From contig DAHVOF010000183.1 in NCBI GenBank assembly GCA_027318945.1, positions 1 to 10,389 of the forward strand: a DNA stretch of 10,389 nt. Direction: 5' to 3'. A program made the position numbers and the translations under genes. How positions within the stretch are numbered: the first letter of the stretch is position 1; each line of letters begins with the position of its first letter. Positions 1 through 7,040 of the stretch are shown here, piece after piece. A model generated the notes under the pieces. It was given only the letters and a program-made list of their open reading frames with translations, was not told the origin of the DNA and ran no database searches. This DNA is from Actinomycetota bacterium (GTDB taxonomy: Bacteria; Actinomycetota; Acidimicrobiia; Acidimicrobiales; Acidimicrobiaceae).

Positions 1-118
1 GGTCCTTGTTTTATTCGGACTCTCAAGCTTGCCCTAACAGCTAGCGACAACGCAACTACGCCGTCACCTCTACGCCGTCCTCATCCCCAGTGACGCCTAA
101 CATCCCCATCGCACTCAA

Positions 119-475
119 CGAACGCGTCGCTCAACAACTGCCTGGGTGACCAGTCAAAAGATGTCAATAGATGAGGTGGTGACAGAGGTTGGCTCAGGGA
201 TGAACGCAAAGCGGCGGCGTCTGGCGCGTTTGCTCTCAGATCCCACTGCCACAACCATCGTGGTCGAACATCGGGACCGCCTGGCAAGGTTTGGGACAGA
301 GCACCATCACAGCGCTGTCTGCGCAGGGTCGCAAGGTCGTCGTCATCGATGACGCTGAGGTAGACGACGATCTGGTGCGGGACATGACAGAGGTGCTCAC
401 GAGCTTCTGCATCAGGCTCTACGGCAGGCGTGGCGCACAGAACCGGGCCATCAAAGCCCTCGGGTGCACCCCTCC
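119..475 (+). pseudogene. tnpA: IS607-family serine recombinase (tnpA), frameshifted C-terminal remnant
   Basis: This is the remains of the small serine recombinase that mobilises IS607-type elements. From about 146 the frame reads SIDEVVTEVGSGMNAKRRR and then TTIVVEHRDRLARFGTEH, which are hallmark stretches of the catalytic domain of IS607 TnpA. At base 305 one extra C shifts the frame. Dropping it joins RFGTEH to ITALSAQGRKVVVIDDAEVD, followed by DDLVRDMTEVLTSFCIRLYGRR and RAIKALG, the usual C-terminal helix. Upstream of 146 the sequence still hints at the YARVSS-type active-site region (about 78-125: tacgcc, tcatccc, then an LNERVA-like stretch), but stops and frameshifts prevent confident reading. 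The N-terminal MerR-like DNA-binding domain is absent or lies beyond the window. Intact family members are near 200 residues, so this copy cannot make a working recombinase. The family call is firm; the left boundary is approximate. Confidence 0.85.
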
Positions 476-1000
476 AGCCGGATACATCATGGCTGCGGGT
501 GCAGGCTCATCGCTCCGGCCAAGATGGCAAAGACACCCGTCTGCGCCATAACCGGACATACAGTTGACCGTGACGTAAATGCTGCACTGAATCTCCGTGA
601 CTGGCCGGAGTCAAATGTCGATCCTGGACCAGTCGGCTCCAGCGACCCAGTGGACACTCGGGCTGCCTATATTGGCGGTACAGACGCTGGCCCCGGCGAT
701 TGGACGACCCGCGCTGTCGGAGGAGCGACCGTAAGACCTGCCCGCAAGGGAAGGCCAGTCGCGGTGAGGCGAGAAGCAAAACCCCACAAGGGGAAGCTGT
801 ATGAGCGTGTCACTAGAACACACTCAACGGCAACGGTTCGCTTTGCATTTTCCTACGATCACATGCCCAGAAACACGGAGTCGTGCTCAGGTTTCAAGTT
901 CGGAAACCTGAAATGTCCGTACCGCACACCCCTGTGCAATCGGGTGGGAGACAATAACCTCGACCCAAAAATGGTGCTTCCGGCAAATTGGCCGGAGTGA
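464..1000 (+). pseudogene. tnpB: TnpB (IS607-associated RNA-guided nuclease) C-terminal remnant
   Basis: The open frame contains TGHTVDRDVNAALNLRDWP (about residues 30-48), the TnpB signature carrying the last RuvC-like acidic residue. It is preceded by a damaged zinc knuckle (GCGC at about 10-13, then CAITG, where the family usually has CxxCG). The downstream Pro/Gly/Arg-rich tail ending near REAKPHKGK (to about base 820) is typical of actinobacterial IS607 TnpB proteins. Everything before the zinc knuckle, several hundred residues including the first RuvC acidic residues and the nucleic-acid-binding lobes, is missing. The remnant starts within about 30 bp of the end of tnpA, so an internal deletion most likely fused the two. 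The frame stays open to base 1000, but beyond about 830 nothing resembles TnpB, and the true element end probably lies near there. It is non-functional as a nuclease. Intact TnpB is guided by an omega-RNA made from the element's right end. Confidence 0.8.
887..911. repeat. Perfect 9-bp inverted repeat (hairpin)
   Basis: TCAGGTTTC (887-895) and GAAACCTGA (903-911) are perfect reverse complements separated by 7 bases. No T-run follows on either strand, so it is not a classical intrinsic terminator. It lies shortly after the readable tnpB tail and could be part of the element's right end, a recombination site, or an unrelated palindrome. Confidence 0.6.
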
Positions 1001-1546
1001 ACGGAAGAGGATCGGCACGAAGTGTTCCCTTCTTCTCCAAGCTTCCTCGAACCTATCGCCGGAACTTTCGCAGTTCGAATCACAAGCAAGCACTTTGTTG
1101 GTCTTGAGAAAGTCAGTGGAAACAGGGATGAGAGAGGAGTTTTCGAACGTGGGATTTCTTCTGATGTCCCCAGCCACGTCATGGTCGAATCTTTTTTCTG
1201 AAAGAATAGCCGAGCTCTTTTTGGCCTGGGAACCCGGACTAAGAGTGATCTTGTGGCGAAGACTGTCGATCTCGGAGCAGGGCAGAAATTATCCGGCGTT
1301 TGTTGCCGGGATCGTGACCAGATGTGGCGTTATGTCTCTAAGGACTGGATCTGAGATGGTCACGGATTCGGATCTGTGCCATTAGCCTTCACATGAGTTA
1401 GCTGTGCAGATGTCGAGGCGAACCTTTAGGCTGATCGAGCCGCTTTCCTCATTGCGTTTTCAGGACATCGTTTTTTGGTGTGACAACAACCACTCGCCGA
1501 AACGGGGTATGGGGTGAGAAGCTCCCGGATTATCCGTGGGGAGGAT
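1001..1546. other. Gene-poor stretch with no supported feature
   Basis: Short open frames exist on both strands (for example 1095-1385 plus and 887-1177 minus). Their translations are rich in Ser/Arg/Trp, lack family motifs, and have no convincing ribosome-binding site. The sequence may be decayed coding DNA linked to the neighbouring transposon. The only local structure seen is a small palindrome, CGGAT-T-ATCCG, at 1526-1536, just beyond the stop codon of the MFS gene. It lacks a T-tract. Confidence 0.5.
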
Positions 1547-2932
1547 TCAAGATGGATCGTCGTCTATGAGGTCGGAAGGCTCCGGAACCTCGTCTGTATC
1601 TCTCGAGCGAGCTGCGGCGGCTATCGGCTCGAGTTTGGCGAAAAGTTTGTCGTATAGAATCGCGCTCAGAACCTGGAATCCCGCTCCGATGTAAAATGGG
1701 AGTTCCAGCTGGCCTATGTCGAAAAATCCTCCGGAGATAGGTGGACTTGCTGCGCCAGCAAGCCTTCGAACGACTCCCGTAAATCCAGATGCCGAGGCTC
1801 TCTCCTCCGAGGGGTAGAGGGCCATGGTGAAAGACTGACGGACGGGGGTTGCCATCATAGTTGCGGCGGTCCGGAGTATCTGAAAAAGTATTGCCACCCA
1901 AAAGAAGGGCGAAAGTGCCGTGGCAACCATCAAAATTGCCGCCAAGAACCTGGTGAGAACAATGGTGCGCACCGATCCTAATTTGCCAGCCATCGCGGAC
2001 GCGACCCAAACGCTGGCAGCAGAGAGCAGATAGCTTGCAGTGAACACTGGTCCGATCGACGCCTGGCCCGCTCCAAAACGCAGGTGGAGCCACACCACGA
2101 AGAGCGAGTTCACAAAGCTTATGCCAAAGGAGTTCAGTGCTCCGACAAGGGACTGGTAGACAACGACTTGTGTCGACTTGCGGCTAAGTATCCTTTTCTT
2201 TTTGGTTTCCCGCGGACGGCGAGGAGGCTCATGGACCGAAAGCAAGATGATCAGCGAGACCACAGCCAAAATGATCGTCAGGACAAAGAGTCCTTCATTC
2301 GAGCTGAGAAGGAACAGTTTGTAGCGCCCAAGAAGTACTGGGAGACCAGCCAATGCAGCGCCGGCAGCGGCGAGAAGAGATGAAGTGACACCGTTTATCG
2401 AGAACACCTTTCGTCTTTCGGACTCTGGGGATAGGTCCGCAAGAAGGGCCGATTCGGCCGGGGCGAACGGTCCGGCCTGGCCCCCGCCCATTCCGCCTCC
2501 ACCTCTACCGATCCCAGAGATAATGCTGATGGTTACGAGCATCGGCAGGTTGGTAGTGAAGCTGAATATGGCTCCCCAGAAGAGCATCAGAATGGTGAAC
2601 GCGACGAGGAATGGCTTGCGCCCCCAGCGGTCGGCGAATACCCCTACCGGGACAGACATTATCGCACCAATAAGGAAAGATAAAGTAAAAAACACGCCTA
2701 GCTCAGCAGACGAAACGCCCCTGGAGAGCAGGTAAAGTGGGGTGACTACATTGAGGAATGCCTGGGAAAAGCTCCGTATACCTCGAACTGAAATCACTTT
2801 CAAGGCTGGAGTAAGATCGGGTTTGGGCTGAGTGTCGGATAAGCCCTGCACCGGTTTTTTCAATGAATCGTCTCCTCGCGCTGCGTTCGGTGAACTTGCA
2901 TATGGCTCCATGTTCCGGTACCTAGAAGGCAC
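1547..2932 (-). CDS. Major facilitator superfamily transporter, about 12 TM (DHA1-like)
   Basis: This is a predicted inner-membrane secondary transporter of 461 residues, probably an exporter or metabolite permease driven by an ion gradient; the substrate cannot be read from sequence. A hydrophilic N-terminus of about 45 residues precedes the first membrane helix (about 46-70). MFS motif A is clear as GVFADRWGRKP (97-107) in the loop between helices 2 and 3. A glycine-rich run, GIGRGGGGMGGGQAGPF (140-156), leads into APAESALLADLSPESERR. A basic central loop (HEPPRRPRETKKKR) separates the two six-helix halves. The acidic tail ends in SDLIDDDPS. I chose the GTG start because GAAGGG lies 7 bases upstream; an internal ATG eight codons in (base 2911) is a weaker alternative. 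The gene is divergent from the lipoprotein-DHA2 pair and has no close operon partner. Confidence 0.9.
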   Translation of the reverse strand: MPSRYRNMEPYASSPNAARGDDSLKKPVQGLSDTQPKPDLTPALKVISVRGIRSFSQAFLNVVTPLYLLSRGVSSAELGVFFTLSFLIGAIMSVPVGVFADRWGRKPFLVAFTILMLFWGAIFSFTTNLPMLVTISIISGIGRGGGGMGGGQAGPFAPAESALLADLSPESERRKVFSINGVTSSLLAAAGAALAGLPVLLGRYKLFLLSSNEGLFVLTIILAVVSLIILLSVHEPPRRPRETKKKRILSRKSTQVVVYQSLVGALNSFGISFVNSLFVVWLHLRFGAGQASIGPVFTASYLLSAASVWVASAMAGKLGSVRTIVLTRFLAAILMVATALSPFFWVAILFQILRTAATMMATPVRQSFTMALYPSEERASASGFTGVVRRLAGAASPPISGGFFDIGQLELPFYIGAGFQVLSAILYDKLFAKLEPIAAAARSRDTDEVPEPSDLIDDDPS

Positions 2933-3289
2933 TTATTCGCCCTTCTTGGCAATAGGGCGAAACAGTGTCAAGCCGAAAACTGGCTCTTTCAGACAAGTCT
3001 TTAGTGCCAAGCCTAAAATCGAGGCGGCACCTTTGTATGCAGCTAAAACTGAATAATATGGCGGCTCTAACCTAGCATGTCTTGATGAGCATCGCTAAGA
3101 ATCGCGGCGATCAAACAAAACCGTTCATCTGAATGACGTTGAAGGCCTTACGCTAATGGCTCAGGTCCCGTGCGGAGAAAATTGCTGTGACTACCGGCTC
3201 ATGAATTTTTAGAAACCGTTCCCGTGGCGAAACTGTAGTTGTAACATACAAATGAATGCCGTAAGTCGGCTGTTTCGGGGGTGGGGATA
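2933..3289. other. Divergent intergenic region, probable promoter region for both sides
   Basis: These 357 bp separate the minus-strand MFS gene from the plus-strand lipoprotein gene and must carry both promoters. I see the direct-repeat pair near the MFS side and a short palindrome, TTGTA-ACA-TACAA (3239-3251), about 40 bp before the lipoprotein start. I see no -35/-10 pair good enough to call, and no RNA gene or terminator. Confidence 0.5.
2964..3018. repeat. Pair of 16-bp direct repeats upstream of the MFS gene
   Basis: AGTGTCAAGCCGAAAA (2964-2979) and AGTGCCAAGCCTAAAA (3003-3018) match at 14 of 16 positions and start 39 bp apart. Both lie 30-90 bp upstream of the GTG start of the minus-strand MFS gene, where a promoter or operator is expected. 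Read on the minus strand, the proximal copy contains TTGACA, a perfect -35-like hexamer, but no convincing -10 follows at 16-18 bp. They could be tandem sites for a regulator. Confidence 0.5.
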
Positions 3290-3760
3290 ATGGAAATGAA
3301 GTTATCGAGAGGTGCCGGTATCGGGGCTTCTGCGCTTTTCACTCTAGCGTTTCTCATGTCGGCATGTGGAAGCAGCTCCTCCAGTTCGACGTCCGACGTA
3401 AGCGCCGTAAAACAGGCTTGGACGAGTTTCTTTTCAGGTAGCACGTCGGCTGCAGATAAGGTAAAGCTCCTTCAGAATGGCCAAGAATTTTCTCAGATCA
3501 TTAGTGAAGCTACCGGCCTTGCCATCTCTAAGACCTCGTCAGCGACGGTCAGCAACGTTGTGGTGAATAGTCCGTCCACAGCTACCGTGACTTATTCGAT
3601 TGACCTGGGTGGAAAGCCAGCTCTCCAAGATCAGACTGGGACTGCGGTTAAAGTCAACGGTTCATGGCTCGTTGGAGACGCAAGCTTCTGTGCGCTTCTT
3701 ACTCTTGAAGGACAAAGTGTACCGGCATGTTCGAGTTCGACATCGTCAACGGCTGGATGA
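3290..3760 (+). CDS. Secreted lipoprotein with MTB12 (Cfp2)-like NTF2-fold domain
   Basis: This is a small exported protein, predicted to be lipid-anchored on the outer face of the cytoplasmic membrane. The N-terminus has a basic start (MKLSRG), a hydrophobic stretch and a lipobox, LMSAC, at residues about 22-26 of this start, followed by a Ser-rich linker. The mature part (VKQAWTSFFSGSTSAADKV, LLQNGQEF, TATVTYSIDLGG, and a closing NGSWLVGDASFCALLTLEG) follows the order of the mycobacterial low-molecular-weight antigen MTB12. In that family the role is unknown and secretion or surface exposure is established. Starts at 3281 (GTG), 3290 (ATG) and 3296 (ATG) are all possible; the GGGGG run at 3277-3281 sits 8 bases before 3290 and GGGG at 3283-3286 sits 9 before 3296. 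The DHA2 exporter begins 40 bp downstream, so the two are probably co-transcribed. Confidence 0.85.
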   Translation: MEMKLSRGAGIGASALFTLAFLMSACGSSSSSSTSDVSAVKQAWTSFFSGSTSAADKVKLLQNGQEFSQIISEATGLAISKTSSATVSNVVVNSPSTATVTYSIDLGGKPALQDQTGTAVKVNGSWLVGDASFCALLTLEGQSVPACSSSTSSTAG

Positions 3761-3800
3761 CAAGTAGTGAAACAATGTATTGCTGGCAATTAGGAGGCAG

Positions 3801-5348
3801 ATGACCGTCGGCAGGAAGTCGAGCCGTTCGCTCGCAGTTCTGGCATTGGTGCTGTTTCTCACGTTTCTGGATACCACGATCGTTGCCGTCGCGCTCGCAA
3901 GCGTTCAGTCGATTCTTCATGCTGGCGTAGCCCAGCTTCAATGGGTCGTCGGGGCCTACGCTCTGGTATTCGCCGCCTTGATGCTAACTTTTGGAAAGCT
4001 GGGAGACAGGTTCGGTCGTCGGAAGATCCTCGTAGCTGGCATGGCGATTTTCGCGGCAGGCTCGTTGATCTCCGCTTTGGCAGTAAACCCGGCCATGCTT
4101 GTTGTCGGTCGTGCGGTCATGGGCCTTGGTGCCGCTGCTTCGGAGCCAGGAACACTTTCAATGATAAGGCAGCTTTACCCTGACGACTCTCGCCGGGCGA
4201 AGGCACTCGGGGTCTGGGCAGCCGTGGCAGGTTTGGCTCTCGCGATGGGGCCGGTTTTTGGTGGAATTTTAAGCGGGGTCGGAGGATTTAGGGCGATTTT
4301 CTGGTTCAATGTGGCACTTGGCCTTGTAAGCGCAGTGCTGGCATCCACTGTCCTTCCAGAGAGTTTTGACCTTGCTAACACGAGTCTTGATTTCAAGGGA
4401 GCGCTGCTTGCGGCGCTATCTCTCGCCTTGGTCGTCACCGGCGTTATCGAGGGAGAGGGTTCGGGTTACGCCTCGCCAGTAGTCATAGCTATGTTTGTTC
4501 TGGGTGTTCTGGCCGCGGTTGCTTTCGTGGTGTCAGAGTTGCACGCTGATGATCCATTGGTAAAGCTGAGATACCTGAGAATTCCGACCTACTCAGTCTC
4601 ACTCGCAACTGCTTTTGCTGTTTATTTTGCGATCATCGCCGTCTTTTTTTTCACGGCACTCTACCTTCAGCTTGTGGAAGGATATTCCGGCTACAGAATT
4701 GCGGCGATATTTCTTCCAATGACAGCCGGAATGGTGGCGGCATCGCTTGTTGCTGGCCGCTGGGTGGCTGGAAAGGGTCCAAGGATACCTATGACCCTTG
4801 GCGCGATTGCTGCCGGCGTAGGAGTTCTTGCGGCTGATCACGCGCTAGGAGCGAGCGTTAATGTTCCGCTTTTAGCTTGTGCGCTTACGCTCGCGGGCCT
4901 GGGTTTTGGAATCACCGTCGTGCCCATTACCTCCATCGCCCTGGGGGTGATACCTGCGGAGAATTCGGGCATGGCAGCTGCGACCACAAATACTGCACGT
5001 GCCCTCGGAGTAACTGCGAGTGTTTCGGTTCTCGGGTCCCTCCTGAATGGCGAACTGACATATGGCCTTAACCAGCGTTTGATCGCACTAGGCGTCCCGG
5101 AAAACTTTCGAGCGATCGTTATATCGGCCGTTGAGACCGGTAGCATGCCAACCGGTGGTTCAGGCAACATTGCACAGATCGAGAAGGCCTACGGGCCTCT
5201 AGTCCTCAAAGTTGTTAACGCTGCCTACGAGGCATTCCATAGTGGCCTAAGCATTGCTCTTGACGTCGCGGGATTGCTCATGCTCGCGTCAGCTGTCGCG
5301 GCGGCAATTGGATTTGGAATCCGGAGCCACGATCCCGCGCGAGATTAG
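3801..5348 (+). CDS. DHA2-family (EmrB/QacA-type) MFS exporter, 14 TM
   Basis: This is a predicted proton-coupled multidrug or metabolite exporter in the cytoplasmic membrane, 515 residues, the usual length for 14-helix DHA2 proteins. Helix 1 carries the family's FLDTTIVAVAL motif (22-32, Asp24). QWVVGAYAL (47-55) marks helix 2, GKLGDRFGRRK (65-75) is motif A, Arg104 in VVGRAVMGLG is motif B, and GLALAMGPVFGG (144-155) is the antiporter motif C with its PVFGG end. A long external loop precedes the final helix and contains NQRLIALGVPENF and IEKAYGPLVLKVVNAAYEAF. I chose the ATG at 3801 because AGGAGG lies three bases upstream; an in-frame TTG at 3780 would add seven residues without a ribosome site. 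It follows the lipoprotein gene at 40 bp in the same direction. Antiport function is well supported by family motifs; the substrate is unknown. Confidence 0.92.
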   Translation: MTVGRKSSRSLAVLALVLFLTFLDTTIVAVALASVQSILHAGVAQLQWVVGAYALVFAALMLTFGKLGDRFGRRKILVAGMAIFAAGSLISALAVNPAMLVVGRAVMGLGAAASEPGTLSMIRQLYPDDSRRAKALGVWAAVAGLALAMGPVFGGILSGVGGFRAIFWFNVALGLVSAVLASTVLPESFDLANTSLDFKGALLAALSLALVVTGVIEGEGSGYASPVVIAMFVLGVLAAVAFVVSELHADDPLVKLRYLRIPTYSVSLATAFAVYFAIIAVFFFTALYLQLVEGYSGYRIAAIFLPMTAGMVAASLVAGRWVAGKGPRIPMTLGAIAAGVGVLAADHALGASVNVPLLACALTLAGLGFGITVVPITSIALGVIPAENSGMAAATTNTARALGVTASVSVLGSLLNGELTYGLNQRLIALGVPENFRAIVISAVETGSMPTGGSGNIAQIEKAYGPLVLKVVNAAYEAFHSGLSIALDVAGLLMLASAVAAAIGFGIRSHDPARD

Positions 5349-5367
5349 ATCTAGCAATGCAAATTGA

Positions 5368-5835
5368 GTCGAGCATTCAAAGCCGGCGACCATATACTAC
5401 AATTACACGCTCGCCTTGATCCGCCTGCAGCAAAATGGTGCACTTGGTTATCAGGTGCTCGATATCGCTGGCGCTTTAGCGGGAGAACCACCGTTTCGGC
5501 TTGGTCCGCGCACTGGAGCTGTCGCACTGGCAGCGCTCAGCTTTGGGTACGTGGCCGAGAACCTGTTCTACGTGGGCGCCGCAGCCTACCCAGGTCGGAC
5601 GATTGCATCTGTTACACTTAATGGCTGTACACATACCACCCAGGGTATACGGATCTTTACCTTTTTCATCCATGATTTTTCAACGGGATATAAAAATATC
5701 GTCTCACCAGCTGTAGCATGCCGTTGGAAGGTGTGTGTTCTATGCTGCGGGGTGAAAACGTGGTCGTCTAAGCGCAACATGCACCACATGGAATATCAAA
5801 TCGCCATGACCTCCTGCCGCCTGAGTGCAGAATAA
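5368..5835 (+). pseudogene. Possible gene remnant, unrecognised (membrane-like N-terminal part)
   Basis: The frame is open from 5368 to a stop at 5833-5835. The first part (5416-5605), read from TTG at 5416, looks protein-like, with IRLQQNGALGYQVLDIAG, GAVALAALSFGYVAENLFYV and GAAAYPGRT: alanine/glycine/leucine-rich with one likely membrane segment. After about 5610 the base composition becomes AT-richer and the translation (Cys, His, Trp and Ser clusters) stops looking like a real protein. No good ribosome-binding site or ATG precedes it. I do not recognise a family. It may be a gene fragment truncated by deletion, or chance. Confidence 0.25.
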
Positions 5836-5914
5836 CTGATATTCTACGTATCTGGGTGAGACGGACAGAAGATGTTTCACCTTAGATGTAGGTAACGCTG
5901 GAGAACATTTCCAG
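5829..5914. promoter_or_regulatory. Cluster of three inverted repeats before the MDR gene (candidate operators)
   Basis: Three inverted repeats occur within 86 bp and end 26 bp before the ATG: AGAATA-5-TATTCT (5829-5845, perfect), GGTGAGAC-11-GTTTCACC (5855-5881, 7 of 8 pairs) and CTGGAGA-3-TTTCCAG (5898-5914, 6 of 7 pairs). They are unlike each other, so they are not copies of one site. Each is in the size range of sites bound by dimeric repressors such as TetR or MarR proteins. No regulator gene is visible in the window. Short repeats of this kind also arise by chance. Confidence 0.3.
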
Positions 5915-5940
5915 GACAATGGGATCCATTAGGATGCGTC

Positions 5941-6963
5941 ATGCGAGCGGTAATTTATCGGCAGAGCGGTGAAACTGATGTACTCGAACTCGTGGACCGT
6001 GGGGAGCCTATTCCTGGGGCTGGCGAGGTCCTCATCCGTGTTGAAGTATCTGGGGTGAATCCCACGGACTGGAAATCCAGAAAAGGCGCACGGTCGGGTG
6101 AGCCTCTGGCATTTAAAGAGATGGTCCCAAATCAGGATGGTGCGGGCACAATTGTTGGTGTGGGCAAAGGGGTGGATCCGGCCCGCATTGGCCAAAGAGT
6201 TTGGATTTGGGAAGCCGCATACCAGCGTGCCGGTGGGACTGCACAGGAGATGATCGCTCTTTCGGAGTCGCAAGCTGTTCCACTCCCAGACTTTGCAAGC
6301 TGGGATCTCGGCGCCAGCCTTGGCATTCCTGCGCTCACGGCGCACAGGTGCCTTACTGTGCACGAGCGGTCTGGTTCAGGGCTCCAGCCAGGTTCGATGA
6401 AGGGCTTTACCGTCTTGGTCATGGGGGGCGCAGGTGCGGTGGGCCACGCAGCCATTGAGTTGGCCAATTGGGCCGGAGCAGAGGTCATCGCCACCGTAAG
6501 CTCCAGGGAAAAGGAGATACTTGCGAATGCCTCCGGTGCGCACTACGTGGTGAATTACAAGCGTCAAAATCCCGCTAAAGAGATACGGTCATTTGCGCCC
6601 AAGGGAGTAGACATTGTAGTTGAAGTGGCTCCGAAAGCGAATGTAACCCTGACCCAAGCGATCCTGGGACAGGACTCGGTTGTGGCAGTCTATGCCAGCG
6701 ACGGGGATTTAATGTCGATACCGATTAGGCCTTCGATGGGCGTGAATGTGAGATACCAATTTGTGATGGTTTATACCGTTCCCAAAGAGGCAAAAAGTCG
6801 GGCGGTATCCGACGTTCAGGCAGCTCTTGCGGATGGTGCACTTCGTGTGGGAGAAGAAGCAGGTCTTCCACTCCATCATTTCGCCCTTGGGCAGACAGCC
6901 GAGGCGCACTTGGCGGTAGAAAGTCATGCGGTCGGCAAAGTGCTTATCGATATGAGACGCTAG
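5941..6963 (+). CDS. Zinc-free MDR-family reductase, quinone oxidoreductase (zeta-crystallin)-like
   Basis: This is a cytosolic NAD(P)H-dependent reductase of 340 residues, the normal length for the quinone oxidoreductase branch of the medium-chain dehydrogenase/reductase family. The N-terminal GroES-like domain has the typical order: MRAVIYRQSGETDVLEL, GEVLIRVEVSGVNPTDWKSRKG (28-49) and PNQDGAGTIVGVG (63-75). The position used for zinc binding in alcohol dehydrogenases (GHE) is NQD here, and the structural-zinc cysteines are absent, so no catalytic zinc is expected. The Rossmann dinucleotide-binding loop is GGAGAVGHAAIELANWAGA (162-180), followed by EVIATVSSREKE, which suggests NADPH preference. 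Likely substrates are quinones or alpha,beta-unsaturated carbonyls; the exact one is unknown. AGGA lies 6 bases before the ATG. The gene stands alone, converging on the cupin gene. Confidence 0.9.
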   Translation: MRAVIYRQSGETDVLELVDRGEPIPGAGEVLIRVEVSGVNPTDWKSRKGARSGEPLAFKEMVPNQDGAGTIVGVGKGVDPARIGQRVWIWEAAYQRAGGTAQEMIALSESQAVPLPDFASWDLGASLGIPALTAHRCLTVHERSGSGLQPGSMKGFTVLVMGGAGAVGHAAIELANWAGAEVIATVSSREKEILANASGAHYVVNYKRQNPAKEIRSFAPKGVDIVVEVAPKANVTLTQAILGQDSVVAVYASDGDLMSIPIRPSMGVNVRYQFVMVYTVPKEAKSRAVSDVQAALADGALRVGEEAGLPLHHFALGQTAEAHLAVESHAVGKVLIDMRR

Positions 6964-7014
6964 GACGTGGCTGATTTAGACGGACCAGGCGCTCGTCACC
7001 AGCCGGATTAGCTG

Positions 7015-7035
7015 CAGCATGGCAAAGAGATGCTG
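7015..7035. terminator. Weak hairpin between convergent genes
   Basis: CAGCAT (7015-7020) pairs with ATGCTG (7030-7035) across a 9-base loop, in the 77-bp space between the convergent MDR and cupin genes. A bidirectional terminator would be expected here, but the stem is short and no T-run follows on either strand, so the call is weak. Confidence 0.2.
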
Positions 7036-7040
7036 GATCC

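Larger units (their letters stand above)
5349..5940. other. Long spacer between DHA2 exporter and MDR reductase
   Basis: About 590 bp without a convincing intact gene. The left half holds the doubtful remnant described separately. The right end, 5829-5914, holds three inverted repeats in a row just before the MDR reductase. I see no intrinsic terminator after the exporter. Confidence 0.45.

Noticed and set aside
602..998. Repeated 10-mer TGGCCGGAGT at 602-611 and 989-998
   Set aside because: Too short to be meaningful in 1 kb, and the flanks do not match; probably chance.
1073..1081. GTTCGAATC, resembling a tRNA T-loop
   Set aside because: The flanking bases do not pair as a T-stem, and no acceptor, D or anticodon arm can be drawn around it.
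859..1182. Minus-strand open frame next to the transposon remnant
   Set aside because: The translation is Ser/Arg-rich, without motif or ribosome site, and overlaps another equally poor frame.
1095..1385. Plus-strand open frame of 96 codons
   Set aside because: No family resemblance, no Shine-Dalgarno sequence, and composition not protein-like.
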